From positions 434,001 to 498,000 of the forward strand of contig NZ_WKJK01000003.1 of NCBI RefSeq assembly GCF_009674535.1: a stretch of 64,000 nt of DNA, in the 5' to 3' direction. Source of the stretch: Duganella guangzhouensis (GTDB taxonomy: Bacteria; Pseudomonadota; Gammaproteobacteria; Burkholderiales; Burkholderiaceae_D). A program made the translations under genes and the position numbers. The notes under the pieces are model-generated. The model was not told the origin of the DNA. It saw only the letters and a program-made list of their open reading frames with translations, and made no database searches. The stretch's first letter is position 1. Each line of letters opens with the position of its first letter. Positions 24,696-33,614 of this stretch are shown here, one piece after another.

Positions 24696-25456
24696 GCGGA
24701 GACTCCTGCGGCAAAAGCGGGCTCGCTGGCCAAGGCCCGCAGCGCCGGCAACGCGTGCGCCCGCAGCCAGCCACGCACGTTGTGCAGGAACGCCGGCGTG
24801 GACAAGGATGGAATCCGCCGCAGCACAACACACGCCTGCTCCGCCGCGCCGCGCTCGGCCAGCAGGCGGGCATAGTTAAAGCAGGCGCGGAAATCGCCAC
24901 CATCGGCGGCCTGACGGTATAGCGCAAACGCCTGTTCCTCATCGGCCGGCATTTCCCAGCCTTCCTCATGGAAGCGGCCGATGATGTTGATCGACTTGGC
25001 ATGGCCCTTGGCCGCCGCACGCTGGTACAGCCCCAAAGCACCGGCGCGGTCGGCTGGCGTGCCGGCGCCGATCATCATCAGATTGGCCAGGTTGTACATG
25101 CCCCAGTCCAGATCGCGTTGCGCCGCCAGGCCATACCAATAGACCGCCATCTGCGCGTCCACCGCCATGCCCCAGCCATGCTGATAACAGCGGCCCAGCA
25201 TGTTCATGGCGTCGGCATCGTCGTTATCCGCCGCCACGCGGAACCAGTGCGCGGCTTCGCCGGAATCGGCAACAGTGCCGATGCCGCTCAACAGGCGCTG
25301 GCCCAGCAGCGCCTGCGCGCGTGGCACGCCATGCCGCGCCGCCAGCCGCAAGGCGGCCAGCGCCCGCGTTGGTTCCGAGGCCAACAAATCCTGCCATCCG
25401 CTGCCGTCAAGCGCCGTCAGCGCGCGCACATCCGCTGCCATTGCCGGGGCGCCCAT
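24692..25456 (-). CDS. Sel1/TPR-repeat protein of the piuA-piuC locus
   Basis: A 254-residue protein built from Sel1-like repeats (GRCYQHGWGMAVDAQMAVYWYGLAAQRD, NLANLMMIGAGTPADRAGALGLYQRAAAKGH, GRFHEEGWEMPADEEQAFALYRQAADGGD), about residues 45-215. No signal peptide or membrane segment is seen. Sel1 repeats mediate protein contacts. It overlaps the receptor stop (ATGA at 25453-25456 on the complement) and the piuC start by 4 bases, so the three genes are translationally coupled. A TPR/Sel1 gene also accompanies piuA-piuC in Pseudomonas. Its role there is undefined. Confidence 0.88.
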   Translation of the reverse strand: MGAPAMAADVRALTALDGSGWQDLLASEPTRALAALRLAARHGVPRAQALLGQRLLSGIGTVADSGEAAHWFRVAADNDDADAMNMLGRCYQHGWGMAVDAQMAVYWYGLAAQRDLDWGMYNLANLMMIGAGTPADRAGALGLYQRAAAKGHAKSINIIGRFHEEGWEMPADEEQAFALYRQAADGGDFRACFNYARLLAERGAAEQACVVLRRIPSLSTPAFLHNVRGWLRAHALPALRALASEPAFAAGVSA

Positions 25457-27834
25457 CAGAAGCTCAGGTCGGCGCTCAGCGTCACCGTGCGGCTGGCGCC
25501 CGGCACGCCGTACAGCTGGAAACCGTCCAGCGAGGAACCGATGCGCGACCAGTAGAACTTGTTGAACAGGTTCTGCACGTTCAGGTTCAATGCCAGATGA
25601 CTGTTCACGCGATAGCGCGCGGCCGCACTGGAAACCCAGTACTCAGGCGCCTTTTCGGTATCCAGCACATACACCGGGGCCAGGCCGGCGCTGCCGCTGA
25701 CGGTGCTGGCATTGTTGTTCTGGCCGCCGACATACTTGGCATCGGTATAGCGGCGCTTGCCGACGTATTGCGCGCCGTAGCTGAGGAACAGACCTTTCGC
25801 GGCTTCATACGAGGTCCACAGATTGAAAGTCATGCGTGGCGTGTTCTTCGCTTCGGTGCCAGCGTTGGCGCCCTTGGTCTGCTTGCTGTTCATGCGCGCC
25901 AAGCCGCTGTAGATCGACCAGGCGTCGGTGATATTGCCTTGCAGGCCCAGCTCCAGCCCCTCGACCCGCTTGGCCGGCAGTGCCCGCACCGGCGAGGTAT
26001 CGGTATCGCCGTACTCCCACGAATCGCTGACCGAAGTCCGGAACAGCGCGCCGGTCAGCGACAAGCGATGCGCCACCACATCCCACTTGGCGCCGGCCTC
26101 GGCGGTCTTGGAGGTGGCCGGATCGTAGGACGACGCGGCGGCGCTGCCGTAGATAGCGTTATTGGTGGTGGCGCCCATGGCCGATGGCTGGGCCGCCTGC
26201 GCGTAGGCCAGGTACAGATTGAGGTCTTGCTCCGGCTTGTACATCAGGCTGGCGCGGCCGCTGACCGCGCCGTCGCTGCTGTCCGCCGTGGTCACGCCCT
26301 TGGTGGTGGTCAGCGCGCGCCAGTGGTCGTAACGCAGCGCCGTCAGCACGCGCCATTGCGGCGTGATGCGGATGGTGTCGGTGGCATACACGCCGGCATT
26401 GCTGACGCGCGACACCACACCGGCCGCGCCTTTGACGGTGGCGACTTCGGTGAAACTGGTGGATGGATTGGTCAGGTCAAACCACAGCGTGCCGGACGGC
26501 GCCATCACTGTACGCTGCAGGTCGCCGTAGGTTTCACGGTACAGGTCCAGGCCAGTCACCAGCTCGTGGTGCAGCACACCGGTATCGAACTTGACGGTCA
26601 GATCGGTCTGGCTGCCGAGGATGCGGTAGCGCTTGGACGTGCCGTAGTCGGCGCCGCGCAGCACCGCGTACTGGCTGGAGGTGTTGCTGTAATCGGTATA
26701 GGAGCGGATGCCGGCGGCGGCGCTCAGGCCGCCCACGCCGGCGTAGCCGAGCGAGGTGCCGAGCGATTTTCCGTCGGCGCTGGCGGCGTTGAAGCGGGCC
26801 GGCGACAGCACCTGCAGATTGTCGCTCTGCTCCCAGCGCAACTGGCTGCGCAGTTTCAGATTGTCGCTCCAGTCGTGTTCGAACTTGCCGGTCAGCGCAT
26901 CGGACTGGGTGTGCTGCATGTACGAGTCGGCGCCATACCAGGCCGAATGCGGCACATAAGGCATGGTCTGGCCGCCGGTGCCGCGCTGGATCGGCAGGCC
27001 GGTATCCGGCACGTTGTTGTCTTCCTGGTGGAAGGCGTCGACGTAGAAGCGGGTGTGGGTGTCCAGCCCCAGGCCCAGCGAGACCGCCACGCCTTCGCGG
27101 CGGAAGTTGACCTTGTCGCGTCCGGCAACGCCGTTCTGATGCTTCATCAGGTTGACCCGCAGCGCCGCGCCGTCGCCGATTTGCTTGTTCAGGTCGGCGG
27201 TCAGGCGGCCATAGTCGGCACTGCCCACACCGGCGGACAGGTTGTAAAAGTTGTCCAGCCGCGCTTCCTTGCTGACCAGATTGACGGTGCCTCCCACCGA
27301 AGCGGTGCCCGATTCGATCGAGCCGGTGCCCTTGAACACTTCCACCTGTTCGATATTGAAGGTGTCGTTACGGCTCGACATGCCCGCGTCGCGCATGCCG
27401 TCCACGGTAATGCTTTGCTCGGAAGAGAAACCGCGAATGGTGAACAGGTCGCCCCAGCCCAGATTGCCCTCGCCGGAGGTGAAGGTGATGCCGGGCACGT
27501 TCTTCAGCACATCCTGCAGGCTCTGCGCGTTTTGCTCGCTGAGGATTTCCTTCGGCACCACCGTTACGCTCTGCGGCACGTCCAGCAGCGGTTGCGCGAA
27601 CTTGGGCGAGCTCAGATTTTCCGGCTTGTAGGCCGGCGCCTCGCGCGTGGCCTTGACCACCACTTCCTTCAGTTTTTCGGCATCGGGCGGCGCCGAGGCG
27701 GCGGCCGCCGCATCCTCGGCCAACGCAGGCGTGCCCAGCGATAAAGTGCCCAGTGCCAGACCTACGCCGGCCGACCATTTGCCATAGTTGGAGAAAACGG
27801 ATTCGATTGCATTTGCGGTACTGCGTTCAGACAT
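25456..27834 (-). CDS. fiu: TonB-dependent catecholate siderophore receptor (Fiu/PiuA-like)
   Basis: A 792-residue outer-membrane receptor. An unusual long N-terminus (SERSTANAIESVFSNYGKWSAGVGLALGTLSLG...) ends at a likely cleavage site near PALAED. The plug has KEVVVKATRE (TonB box region), LLDVPQSVTVVPKEILSEQ and NVPGITFTSGEGNLGWGDLFTIRGF. The C-terminus ends in the canonical aromatic strand ADLSF. The link to piuC and the resemblance to Fiu support import of monomeric catecholate-iron. ATG 27834 is chosen over the GTG at 27840 because GGAG lies 6 bases upstream. A Fur-like box lies just upstream, and a two-component system is divergently transcribed. Confidence 0.92.
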   Translation of the reverse strand: MSERSTANAIESVFSNYGKWSAGVGLALGTLSLGTPALAEDAAAAASAPPDAEKLKEVVVKATREAPAYKPENLSSPKFAQPLLDVPQSVTVVPKEILSEQNAQSLQDVLKNVPGITFTSGEGNLGWGDLFTIRGFSSEQSITVDGMRDAGMSSRNDTFNIEQVEVFKGTGSIESGTASVGGTVNLVSKEARLDNFYNLSAGVGSADYGRLTADLNKQIGDGAALRVNLMKHQNGVAGRDKVNFRREGVAVSLGLGLDTHTRFYVDAFHQEDNNVPDTGLPIQRGTGGQTMPYVPHSAWYGADSYMQHTQSDALTGKFEHDWSDNLKLRSQLRWEQSDNLQVLSPARFNAASADGKSLGTSLGYAGVGGLSAAAGIRSYTDYSNTSSQYAVLRGADYGTSKRYRILGSQTDLTVKFDTGVLHHELVTGLDLYRETYGDLQRTVMAPSGTLWFDLTNPSTSFTEVATVKGAAGVVSRVSNAGVYATDTIRITPQWRVLTALRYDHWRALTTTKGVTTADSSDGAVSGRASLMYKPEQDLNLYLAYAQAAQPSAMGATTNNAIYGSAAASSYDPATSKTAEAGAKWDVVAHRLSLTGALFRTSVSDSWEYGDTDTSPVRALPAKRVEGLELGLQGNITDAWSIYSGLARMNSKQTKGANAGTEAKNTPRMTFNLWTSYEAAKGLFLSYGAQYVGKRRYTDAKYVGGQNNNASTVSGSAGLAPVYVLDTEKAPEYWVSSAAARYRVNSHLALNLNVQNLFNKFYWSRIGSSLDGFQLYGVPGASRTVTLSADLSF

Positions 27835-27850
27835 TCTCACTCCCTTAGAA

Positions 27851-27869
27851 TATAATGCTTCTCATTTGC
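27851..27869. promoter_or_regulatory. Fur box upstream of the fiu-like receptor
   Basis: TATAATGCTTCTCATTTGC matches the 19-bp GATAATGATAATCATTATC consensus at 13 positions and lies 17-35 bases before the receptor ATG. Fits iron repression of the receptor-Sel1-piuC operon. Confidence 0.65.
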
Positions 27870-27999
27870 AACCACTATATCGTCAGGCCAGCGCCGCTGA
27901 AAAGAGCGCAAAAAGGCAATATGTAATGAAATGTGTTGGCGCGCTTTTTCATCACATCCGATTACAAATTTCCATTTTCAGGCGCCCACCAGATCCAGC

Positions 28000-28734
28000 A
28001 TGAACCAAGCCCCACCCCGCCCAGACCGCATCCTTATCGTTGACGACGACGCCGAAATCCGCCAGCTGCTATCCGATTATCTGGGCAGTTGCGGCTACCA
28101 TCCGTTGTGCGCCGACAGCGGCGCGGCGATGTGGCAGTTGCTGGCCAGCGAGCGCGTCGACCTGGTGATACTGGACCTGATGATGCCGGGCGAAGACGGC
28201 CTCGAACTGTGCCGCGCGCTGCGCGCCAAACGCAATACGCCGGTCATCATGCTGACCGCGCGCGGCACGCTGCTGGACCGCATCATCGGACTGGAGGTCG
28301 GCGCCGATGATTACCTGCCCAAGCCGTTCGATCCACGCGAACTGCAGGCGCGCATCAAAGTCATCCTGCGCCGCGCGCGCAGCTTCCCGGAGCAGCACGA
28401 GGCGGATCAGCACAAGCACATTTACTTCAACGGCTGGCGGCTCGATACCCATGGCCGCCAACTGCTGTCGCCGGCCGGCCTCACGGTCGCGCTGGGCAGC
28501 TCGGACTATCTGGTGCTGCGCGCGCTGCTGGACCACGCCCACCGCACGCTCAGCCGCGACTTCCTGTGCCAGACCGCCTTCGGCAAGGACAGCCAGCCCT
28601 TCGACCGTTCGATCGACGTCTGCATCAGCCGGCTGCGCCAGCAGCTGGAAGACCAGCCGCGCAGCCCGGCGCTGATCAAGACCATCCGCAACCTGGGCTA
28701 TATGCTGACGGCCGACGTCCGCGCCGAGGCATGA
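28000..28734 (+). CDS. OmpR-family response regulator next to the fiu-like receptor
   Basis: A 244-residue regulator: receiver with Asp59 (VILDLMMPGEDG) and Lys108 (YLPKPF), then a winged-helix domain ending DVCISRLRQQLED...IKTIRNLGYML. It resembles the OmpR-with-EnvZ branch. The first codon with conserved sequence is ATG 28000 (MNQAPPRPDRILIVDDD). The kinase gene overlaps its end by 4 bases (ATGATG). It is divergent from the receptor operon across 165 bases that contain the Fur box. A Pir-like role in siderophore sensing is possible but not shown. Confidence 0.92.
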   Translation: MNQAPPRPDRILIVDDDAEIRQLLSDYLGSCGYHPLCADSGAAMWQLLASERVDLVILDLMMPGEDGLELCRALRAKRNTPVIMLTARGTLLDRIIGLEVGADDYLPKPFDPRELQARIKVILRRARSFPEQHEADQHKHIYFNGWRLDTHGRQLLSPAGLTVALGSSDYLVLRALLDHAHRTLSRDFLCQTAFGKDSQPFDRSIDVCISRLRQQLEDQPRSPALIKTIRNLGYMLTADVRAEA

Positions 28735-30134
28735 TGCGCTGGTGGCCACAATCGCTGTCGGGACGGCTGGCCATCATCCTGGTCGGCGGCATGCTGGCGG
28801 CGCAGGCGCTGACTGGCACCGTCTGGTTCGATATGCGCTATGGCAAAGCGCTGGAAATCCCCACCCGGCTGGCGGCCACCCGATTGGCCGATACGCTAAG
28901 CATCGTCAACGCCGCTACGCCGGCCGCACGCCCAGCCTTGCTGCGGGCCTTGTCCGGCGCCGGCCTGCAACTGCAAACCATCGCCGCGCCGGACGCGCAA
29001 CCAGCGCTGATGGACCACAACCAGGCCGCCGCCGCCCGCTTGTTCGAGCAAGTCTTCCACCAGCGGAACAACGTGGTGCCCGACCTGCAAGTGACCAGCA
29101 TCGCTATCGACGACGGCGACAACGGCAGCCTGCGCACCATGCTGCTGGAAGCCTATCCCAGCGGCCGCTTTGTGATCCAGGCCTCGCTGGCCGATCACAG
29201 CTGGCTGCAGGCCGAACTCCACGAAGGCCAGGCCGGCATGAGCATGGCGCCGCTGGCGGCGATGGGCGATTATCTGTTGCGCATCTACGTGCTACGCGGC
29301 GCCGTCATCGTGCTGCTGGCCTGGCTGGCGGTGCGGCTGGCGATGAAGCCATTGCAGCGCCTGGCCACAGCGGCCGAACAACTGGGTCACAATATCCACA
29401 GCCCGCCGCTGGACACGGCGGGACCACAGGAAGTGCGCACGGCTTCGTTGGCATTCAACGCCATGCAGCGCCGCCTGATCGACAACATCGCCGAGCGCAC
29501 GCGCTTTTTGGCGGCGGTGTCGCATGACCTGCGCTCGCCGATCACCCGCATGCGGCTGCGCACCGAGATCGCCGTGCCTGCGGAACAGCAAGCGCGCTTT
29601 CGCAAGGATCTGGATGAAATGGACGCGCTGATCGGCGCCACCCTGCAACTGGTGCAGGACAGTGATGTGCATGAAGAATTGCAGCTGGTCGACATCAATA
29701 GTCTGTTGACCAGCTTGCGCCTGGACTTTGGTGAGATTGGCGCCCAGGTTGAAGTCCATGGCCAGGCGGCGCCGCTGCCGGGCTATGCGCAAAGCCTCAA
29801 GCGCTGTCTGCAGAACATCGTGGAAAACGCCGTGCGTTACGGCGAACAGGCCGCAGTGCGGGTGGAAGATAGCGCGGAGACCTTATGCATCGTCGTCACC
29901 GACCGTGGTCCGGGCATTTCCGAAGACCAGCTGGACAAGGTGATGGAGCCGTTCTACCGGCTGGAGCAGTCGCGCAACACCAGCACTGGCGGTTACGGAC
30001 TGGGTTTGAACATCGCGCAAACCGTGGCGCGCGCCCATCACGGCCAACTCAACTTGCGCAATCTGCCGCAAGGCGGACTGGAAGTCCGTCTGCAGTTGCA
30101 GCGACAGCGCAATGCCACCGCCACGCTCAATTAG
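28731..30134 (+). CDS. EnvZ-type sensor histidine kinase
   Basis: A 467-residue kinase. TM1 is about 11-32, the periplasmic part about 33-180, TM2 about 183-203, then HAMP. The H-box FLAAVSHDLRSPITRMRLR gives His265; the N-box is NIVENAVRYG and the G-boxes are DRGPGIS and GGYGLGLNI. Start at 28731 overlaps the regulator stop; ATG 28734 is an equal alternative. The 3' end overlaps the convergent lipoprotein gene by 8 bases. Its ligand is unknown; position suggests iron or envelope sensing. Confidence 0.92.
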   Translation: MMRWWPQSLSGRLAIILVGGMLAAQALTGTVWFDMRYGKALEIPTRLAATRLADTLSIVNAATPAARPALLRALSGAGLQLQTIAAPDAQPALMDHNQAAAARLFEQVFHQRNNVVPDLQVTSIAIDDGDNGSLRTMLLEAYPSGRFVIQASLADHSWLQAELHEGQAGMSMAPLAAMGDYLLRIYVLRGAVIVLLAWLAVRLAMKPLQRLATAAEQLGHNIHSPPLDTAGPQEVRTASLAFNAMQRRLIDNIAERTRFLAAVSHDLRSPITRMRLRTEIAVPAEQQARFRKDLDEMDALIGATLQLVQDSDVHEELQLVDINSLLTSLRLDFGEIGAQVEVHGQAAPLPGYAQSLKRCLQNIVENAVRYGEQAAVRVEDSAETLCIVVTDRGPGISEDQLDKVMEPFYRLEQSRNTSTGGYGLGLNIAQTVARAHHGQLNLRNLPQGGLEVRLQLQRQRNATATLN

Positions 30135-30549
30135 AACGCGGGGCGCAGGTCACTTCGTAATATGAACCCAGCTGCGCGCACACCACGCGGGCGTCGTAGA
30201 TGGCGCGTTTGCTGTCGGCCGGCTGGTGCGACATGCGCACCAGCAGATCAGGCCCCGGCGGCACCGCCTGAGCGGGCTGGCCGCTCAGCACCAGCGCCGC
30301 GCTATCCGAGGCCGACAATCCGAAGCTACTATAGCCTTGTTGCAGCGTCAGCTCGGCGCTGCGCAGCAGTGAGAAATCCTGCACCAGCCGCGCATGCGTA
30401 TAGGGGGAAGAGTCGATTTTAACTTGCCAGACGCCGGGCCCCAGCGGCTTCTCGCTATAGCCACCCTCGCTGTTCAATGGATGATACTCAGTCGCGCAGC
30501 CGGCGAGCATGCATGCGCCAGCGAGAAGAGCAATCGTAAGTCGTTTCAT
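30127..30549 (-). CDS. small outer-membrane-type lipoprotein (CC0125/CC1285-like)
   Basis: A 140-residue lipoprotein with lipobox MLAGC (Cys18) after a classic signal. Residues after the cysteine are ATE, so retention signals for the inner membrane are absent and outer-membrane sorting is likely. The core GGYSEKPLGPGVWQVKID...TLQQGYSSF follows the CC0125/CC1285 family pattern (G-Y-S, P-G-V-W, AELTL-x-Q-G-Y). Function is not known. It is a lone gene between the kinase (convergent overlap) and the ArnT-like gene, 42 bases from the latter. Confidence 0.75.
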   Translation of the reverse strand: MKRLTIALLAGACMLAGCATEYHPLNSEGGYSEKPLGPGVWQVKIDSSPYTHARLVQDFSLLRSAELTLQQGYSSFGLSASDSAALVLSGQPAQAVPPGPDLLVRMSHQPADSKRAIYDARVVCAQLGSYYEVTCAPRSN

Positions 30550-30591
30550 GTCGGCTCCCGAAGATTTGCCATACCTAGTCTACAGCCACAT

Positions 30592-32247
30592 TTAGCGGCC
30601 GGCTATCACTACCACTCGATCGTTATTTGCAAGCTGTCGCATTGGCAGCTGATGCAGCAACAACTCCTGGTACAGGTCCGCGCGCACCAGGGCGAATTGC
30701 TGCTCGCCGCGCGCCGCGCCTTGCATCCAGCGCGCGTAAAACGCGTCCATGGTGGCGATGCCGCGATCAGGTTCCTGTTGCAGGCCGAATTCGAGTTCGT
30801 CGGTATAACGCACCGGAATCACGCTGTGCGCCAGATAGAAAGTGATCGATTGCTCGTAGGTGCCGACCGAATACACCGGCGTCTGCGCGGTCAACTGCGG
30901 CCGTAACATCAGCGCCAGATCCTTGCCGGACTGATGACGGCCAAACGGTTCGTATGCGCTCATCGCCAACTGCGTCAGCAGCCAGGCGCCGAGTGCCAAC
31001 GCTAGCACCATGGCACAGCGCTGCCCGCGCCGCGCCGCATACCAACCGCCCAGTGCGCACAGCAACGCGGCGACGCCGGCGGCGACCAGCAGCGGCCACG
31101 CGGTTGCCAGCAGTGTGGCGTCGGACGGCGACAAGTTCAGCATGCCGGCGCACAGCCAAGCCGCCAGTATCCCGGCACCGGCCAAGGCCAGCAACGCGGC
31201 GGCGGCATTCAGCAGCATCTTCGGTGCGCGTTCCAGTGTTGCTCCCATCAGCATGGCCATGGCCGGCAGCACCGGCAGCATGTAGCCCGGCAGTTTGGAT
31301 TTCGAATAGCTGAAGAAGAACAGGATGAACCCTACCCAGATCAGCAGCAGCAATGCTGGCTGGAATTGTCCGGGCAGCTTGTGCCGGGCTTGCGCCAGAC
31401 TGACGGGCAGCAGCGGCAGCCATGGCAAGGTTGCGGGCAACAGCAGCACCAGGAAGTAGTACCACGGTCCTTCCCTGTGATGCGTCTTCAGGAAGAAGCG
31501 GTCCCAGTGTTCGTGGATGAAGAAGAAGTGCGGCTGCTCGGGATTGCGCGCCGCCACCAGCAAAAACCACGGCAGTGCGATCAGCAGCAGCACGGCCAGA
31601 CCGCTTAGCGGATGCAGACGACGCAGGATGGCGCGGTCGCCGGCGAACAGGAAATAGAGTACCAGTACCGCGCCCGGCAGCACCAGACCGATCAGCCCCT
31701 TGGCCAGCAGCGACAAGGCCATCGCCGCCCAGCAGAGCAGCATCCAGTTGCGCCGCGCGCGCGCGCCGGCGTCATCCCGCTGGGCCAGCAGCAAGGCGCA
31801 CAGGGCCAGCGTCATGGTGGCGGCAACGCCGATATCGAGCGTGTTGAATTGCGATGCGGCGGTCCAGAACACCATCGAGCCGAGCACGATGGCGCCGTAC
31901 AGGCCTGCCCTGCCGCCAAACACCTTGCCGCCGGTGTAGCCGATCAACAGCACGGTGCCGGCGCCGCAGACCGCATTCCACAGCCGTGCCTGCCACTCGC
32001 CCACGCCGAACAGCGCGAACGACAACGCGCTCATCCAGGCATGCAGCGGTGGCTTTTCAAAATACTTGATGCCGTTGAGACGGGTGGTAACCCAGTCGCC
32101 GCTGAGCAGCATTTCACGTGCCATTTCCGCGTAGCGCCCTTCGTCCGGCGCCACCAGGCTACGCACATCCAATACCAGCAGCGAACCCAGAATGAAAAGA
32201 GCAATGAGAATGTAGAGCGGCGCCCTGGCGCGCAGATGATCGGACAT
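30592..32247 (-). CDS. ArnT-like GT39-family membrane glycosyltransferase
   Basis: A 551-residue enzyme of usual ArnT length. It has an N-terminal helix followed by LVAPDEGRYAEMAREML, the conserved periplasmic acidic motif of PMT/ArnT enzymes, then about 12 TM helices and a soluble C-terminal domain (from about 445). The segment GIKYFEKPPLHAW is also family-typical. ArnT moves 4-amino-4-deoxy-arabinose from undecaprenyl phosphate to lipid A and lowers polymyxin binding. The start MSDHLRARAPLYILI at 32247 precedes TM1; upstream residues in the frame overlap the kinase end. A QseB/PmrA-type box lies 47-62 bases upstream, matching the PmrA control of enterobacterial arn genes. Only the arabinose specificity is inferred. 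Confidence 0.85.
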   Translation of the reverse strand: MSDHLRARAPLYILIALFILGSLLVLDVRSLVAPDEGRYAEMAREMLLSGDWVTTRLNGIKYFEKPPLHAWMSALSFALFGVGEWQARLWNAVCGAGTVLLIGYTGGKVFGGRAGLYGAIVLGSMVFWTAASQFNTLDIGVAATMTLALCALLLAQRDDAGARARRNWMLLCWAAMALSLLAKGLIGLVLPGAVLVLYFLFAGDRAILRRLHPLSGLAVLLLIALPWFLLVAARNPEQPHFFFIHEHWDRFFLKTHHREGPWYYFLVLLLPATLPWLPLLPVSLAQARHKLPGQFQPALLLLIWVGFILFFFSYSKSKLPGYMLPVLPAMAMLMGATLERAPKMLLNAAAALLALAGAGILAAWLCAGMLNLSPSDATLLATAWPLLVAAGVAALLCALGGWYAARRGQRCAMVLALALGAWLLTQLAMSAYEPFGRHQSGKDLALMLRPQLTAQTPVYSVGTYEQSITFYLAHSVIPVRYTDELEFGLQQEPDRGIATMDAFYARWMQGAARGEQQFALVRADLYQELLLHQLPMRQLANNDRVVVIAGR

Positions 32248-32293
32248 GGAGTAAGGCAAAGCGGAGTCAGCGTTCCAGTCTATGCTTTCGATC

Positions 32294-32309
32294 ATTAACG
32301 CATGATTAA
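32294..32309. promoter_or_regulatory. QseB/PmrA-type direct repeat before the ArnT-like gene
   Basis: ATTAA at 32294-32298 and 32305-32309, 11 bases apart. It overlaps the last codons of the QseC-like kinase (stop at 32295), so part of the match is coding. Position fits a promoter for the ArnT-like gene. Confidence 0.55.
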
Positions 32310-33614
32310 ACTGGCGTTGGCGAACTGCGCTGTCACTGTGAGCCCCCGGCCATCGCGGCCGCCGCCGAGACGCAGCCTGGCCTGGTGCGCGTCCGCCACG
32401 CTTTTGACGATGGACAGGCCCAACCCGCTGCCCCAGACCTCGTTGCCATCCGGACGGTAAAAACGGTCGAACAAGCGCGCCCGATCCGGCTCCGGCACGC
32501 CCGGACCGTTGTCCGCCACCTGCAGATACGGCATGCCATCCTCCATGCCGACGGCGACGTCGACCTGCCCGCCTGGCTGGGTGTAGCGCAAGGCGTTATC
32601 CACCAGATTACTCAGCATGATCGCCAGACCGTCCGGCGCGCCGCGCACGGGTAGCGTCGCCAACGTGGTGCTGAGGCCGAGGTCGATCCGACGGCTGTCG
32701 GCATACAAAGTGTGATCGGCCACCACCTGGCGCGCGATTTTCAGCAAGTCGCAGGCAACATGCGGCGGCGGCATCACGTTTTGCTCCTGGCGCGCCAGCG
32801 TCATCAACTGCTGCACCAGATGGGTGGCCCGGTCCAGGCGCTCGTGCACCTTGCGGAACCCGCTGCCCCTGGCCTGATCGCTGTCGGCGCGCTCGGTCAG
32901 TTGCAATTGCAGCTTGAGCGCGGTCAGCGGCGAGCGCAGTTCATGCGCGGCGTCGGCCACAAAGTTGCGCTGGGCACTGATGGCGCCCTCCACTTTGCTC
33001 AGCAGCCCGTTCAGCGCAATCACGATCTGATGAAGCTCGGGCGGCAAACCATCCATTTCCAATGGCTGCAAGGCTTGCGGCGTGCGGCCGCCGACGGCCT
33101 GGGTCAGCCGGTCCAGCGGCTGCATGGCGCGCCCCACCACCACCCAGATCAGCATCGCCATCGATGGCAACAGCAGCAGCAAGGGCGGCGCGATGCGCAG
33201 CGCCATGTGCGCGGCAATGCGCTGGCGCACCGCGATCGGCTGCGATACCTGCACGTGGTAGCCGGATGCCGATTCGCTGTACACACGCCAGCGCTCGCCC
33301 CGGAAACCCACGGTGGAAAAACCGCTGGGCTGGGACAGCGGCAACGACGGTGCGATCGATGAACGGTGCAACTGCACACCGCTGGCGGCCCATGCCTGCA
33401 CCTCAAAGCGGTCGTCCGGATCGCTCTCGTGCGGCAGGCGCCAGCCGCTCTGGGCCTGCAATGGCAACGACCAGGCCAGCAACCGCAGTCGCTGGTCGGA
33501 CTGTTCATCGGCTTCGTGGTCCGCCAGCTTGTACAGCAACGCGGTGGCGGCCAGCGTGCAGACCACCGCGCCGCTCATCAACCCCAGCAGCAGGCGCGCG
33601 CGGATCGTTTTCAT
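32295..33614 (-). CDS. QseC/PmrB-like sensor histidine kinase (copy A)
   Basis: A 439-residue kinase with the QseC layout: TM1 about 8-28, a periplasmic domain about 30-138, TM2 about 141-162, HAMP, H-box FVADAAHELRSPLTALKLQ (His224), N-box NLVDNALRYTQPGG, G-boxes DNGPGVP and GSGLGLSIV. Start ATG 33614 overlaps the regulator stop by ATGA. It is about as similar to the kinase at 37450 as recent paralogues would be. Periplasmic sequence differs most, so the two may sense different signals. Candidate kinase for the ATTAA-box regulon. Confidence 0.93.
   Translation of the reverse strand: MKTIRARLLLGLMSGAVVCTLAATALLYKLADHEADEQSDQRLRLLAWSLPLQAQSGWRLPHESDPDDRFEVQAWAASGVQLHRSSIAPSLPLSQPSGFSTVGFRGERWRVYSESASGYHVQVSQPIAVRQRIAAHMALRIAPPLLLLLPSMAMLIWVVVGRAMQPLDRLTQAVGGRTPQALQPLEMDGLPPELHQIVIALNGLLSKVEGAISAQRNFVADAAHELRSPLTALKLQLQLTERADSDQARGSGFRKVHERLDRATHLVQQLMTLARQEQNVMPPPHVACDLLKIARQVVADHTLYADSRRIDLGLSTTLATLPVRGAPDGLAIMLSNLVDNALRYTQPGGQVDVAVGMEDGMPYLQVADNGPGVPEPDRARLFDRFYRPDGNEVWGSGLGLSIVKSVADAHQARLRLGGGRDGRGLTVTAQFANASLIMR

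Noticed and set aside
25321..27744. Long + strand frame opposite the fiu-like receptor
   Set aside because: The - strand frame is a full-length TonB receptor with signal peptide, plug and C-terminal strand; the + strand frame has none of these and lacks domain structure.
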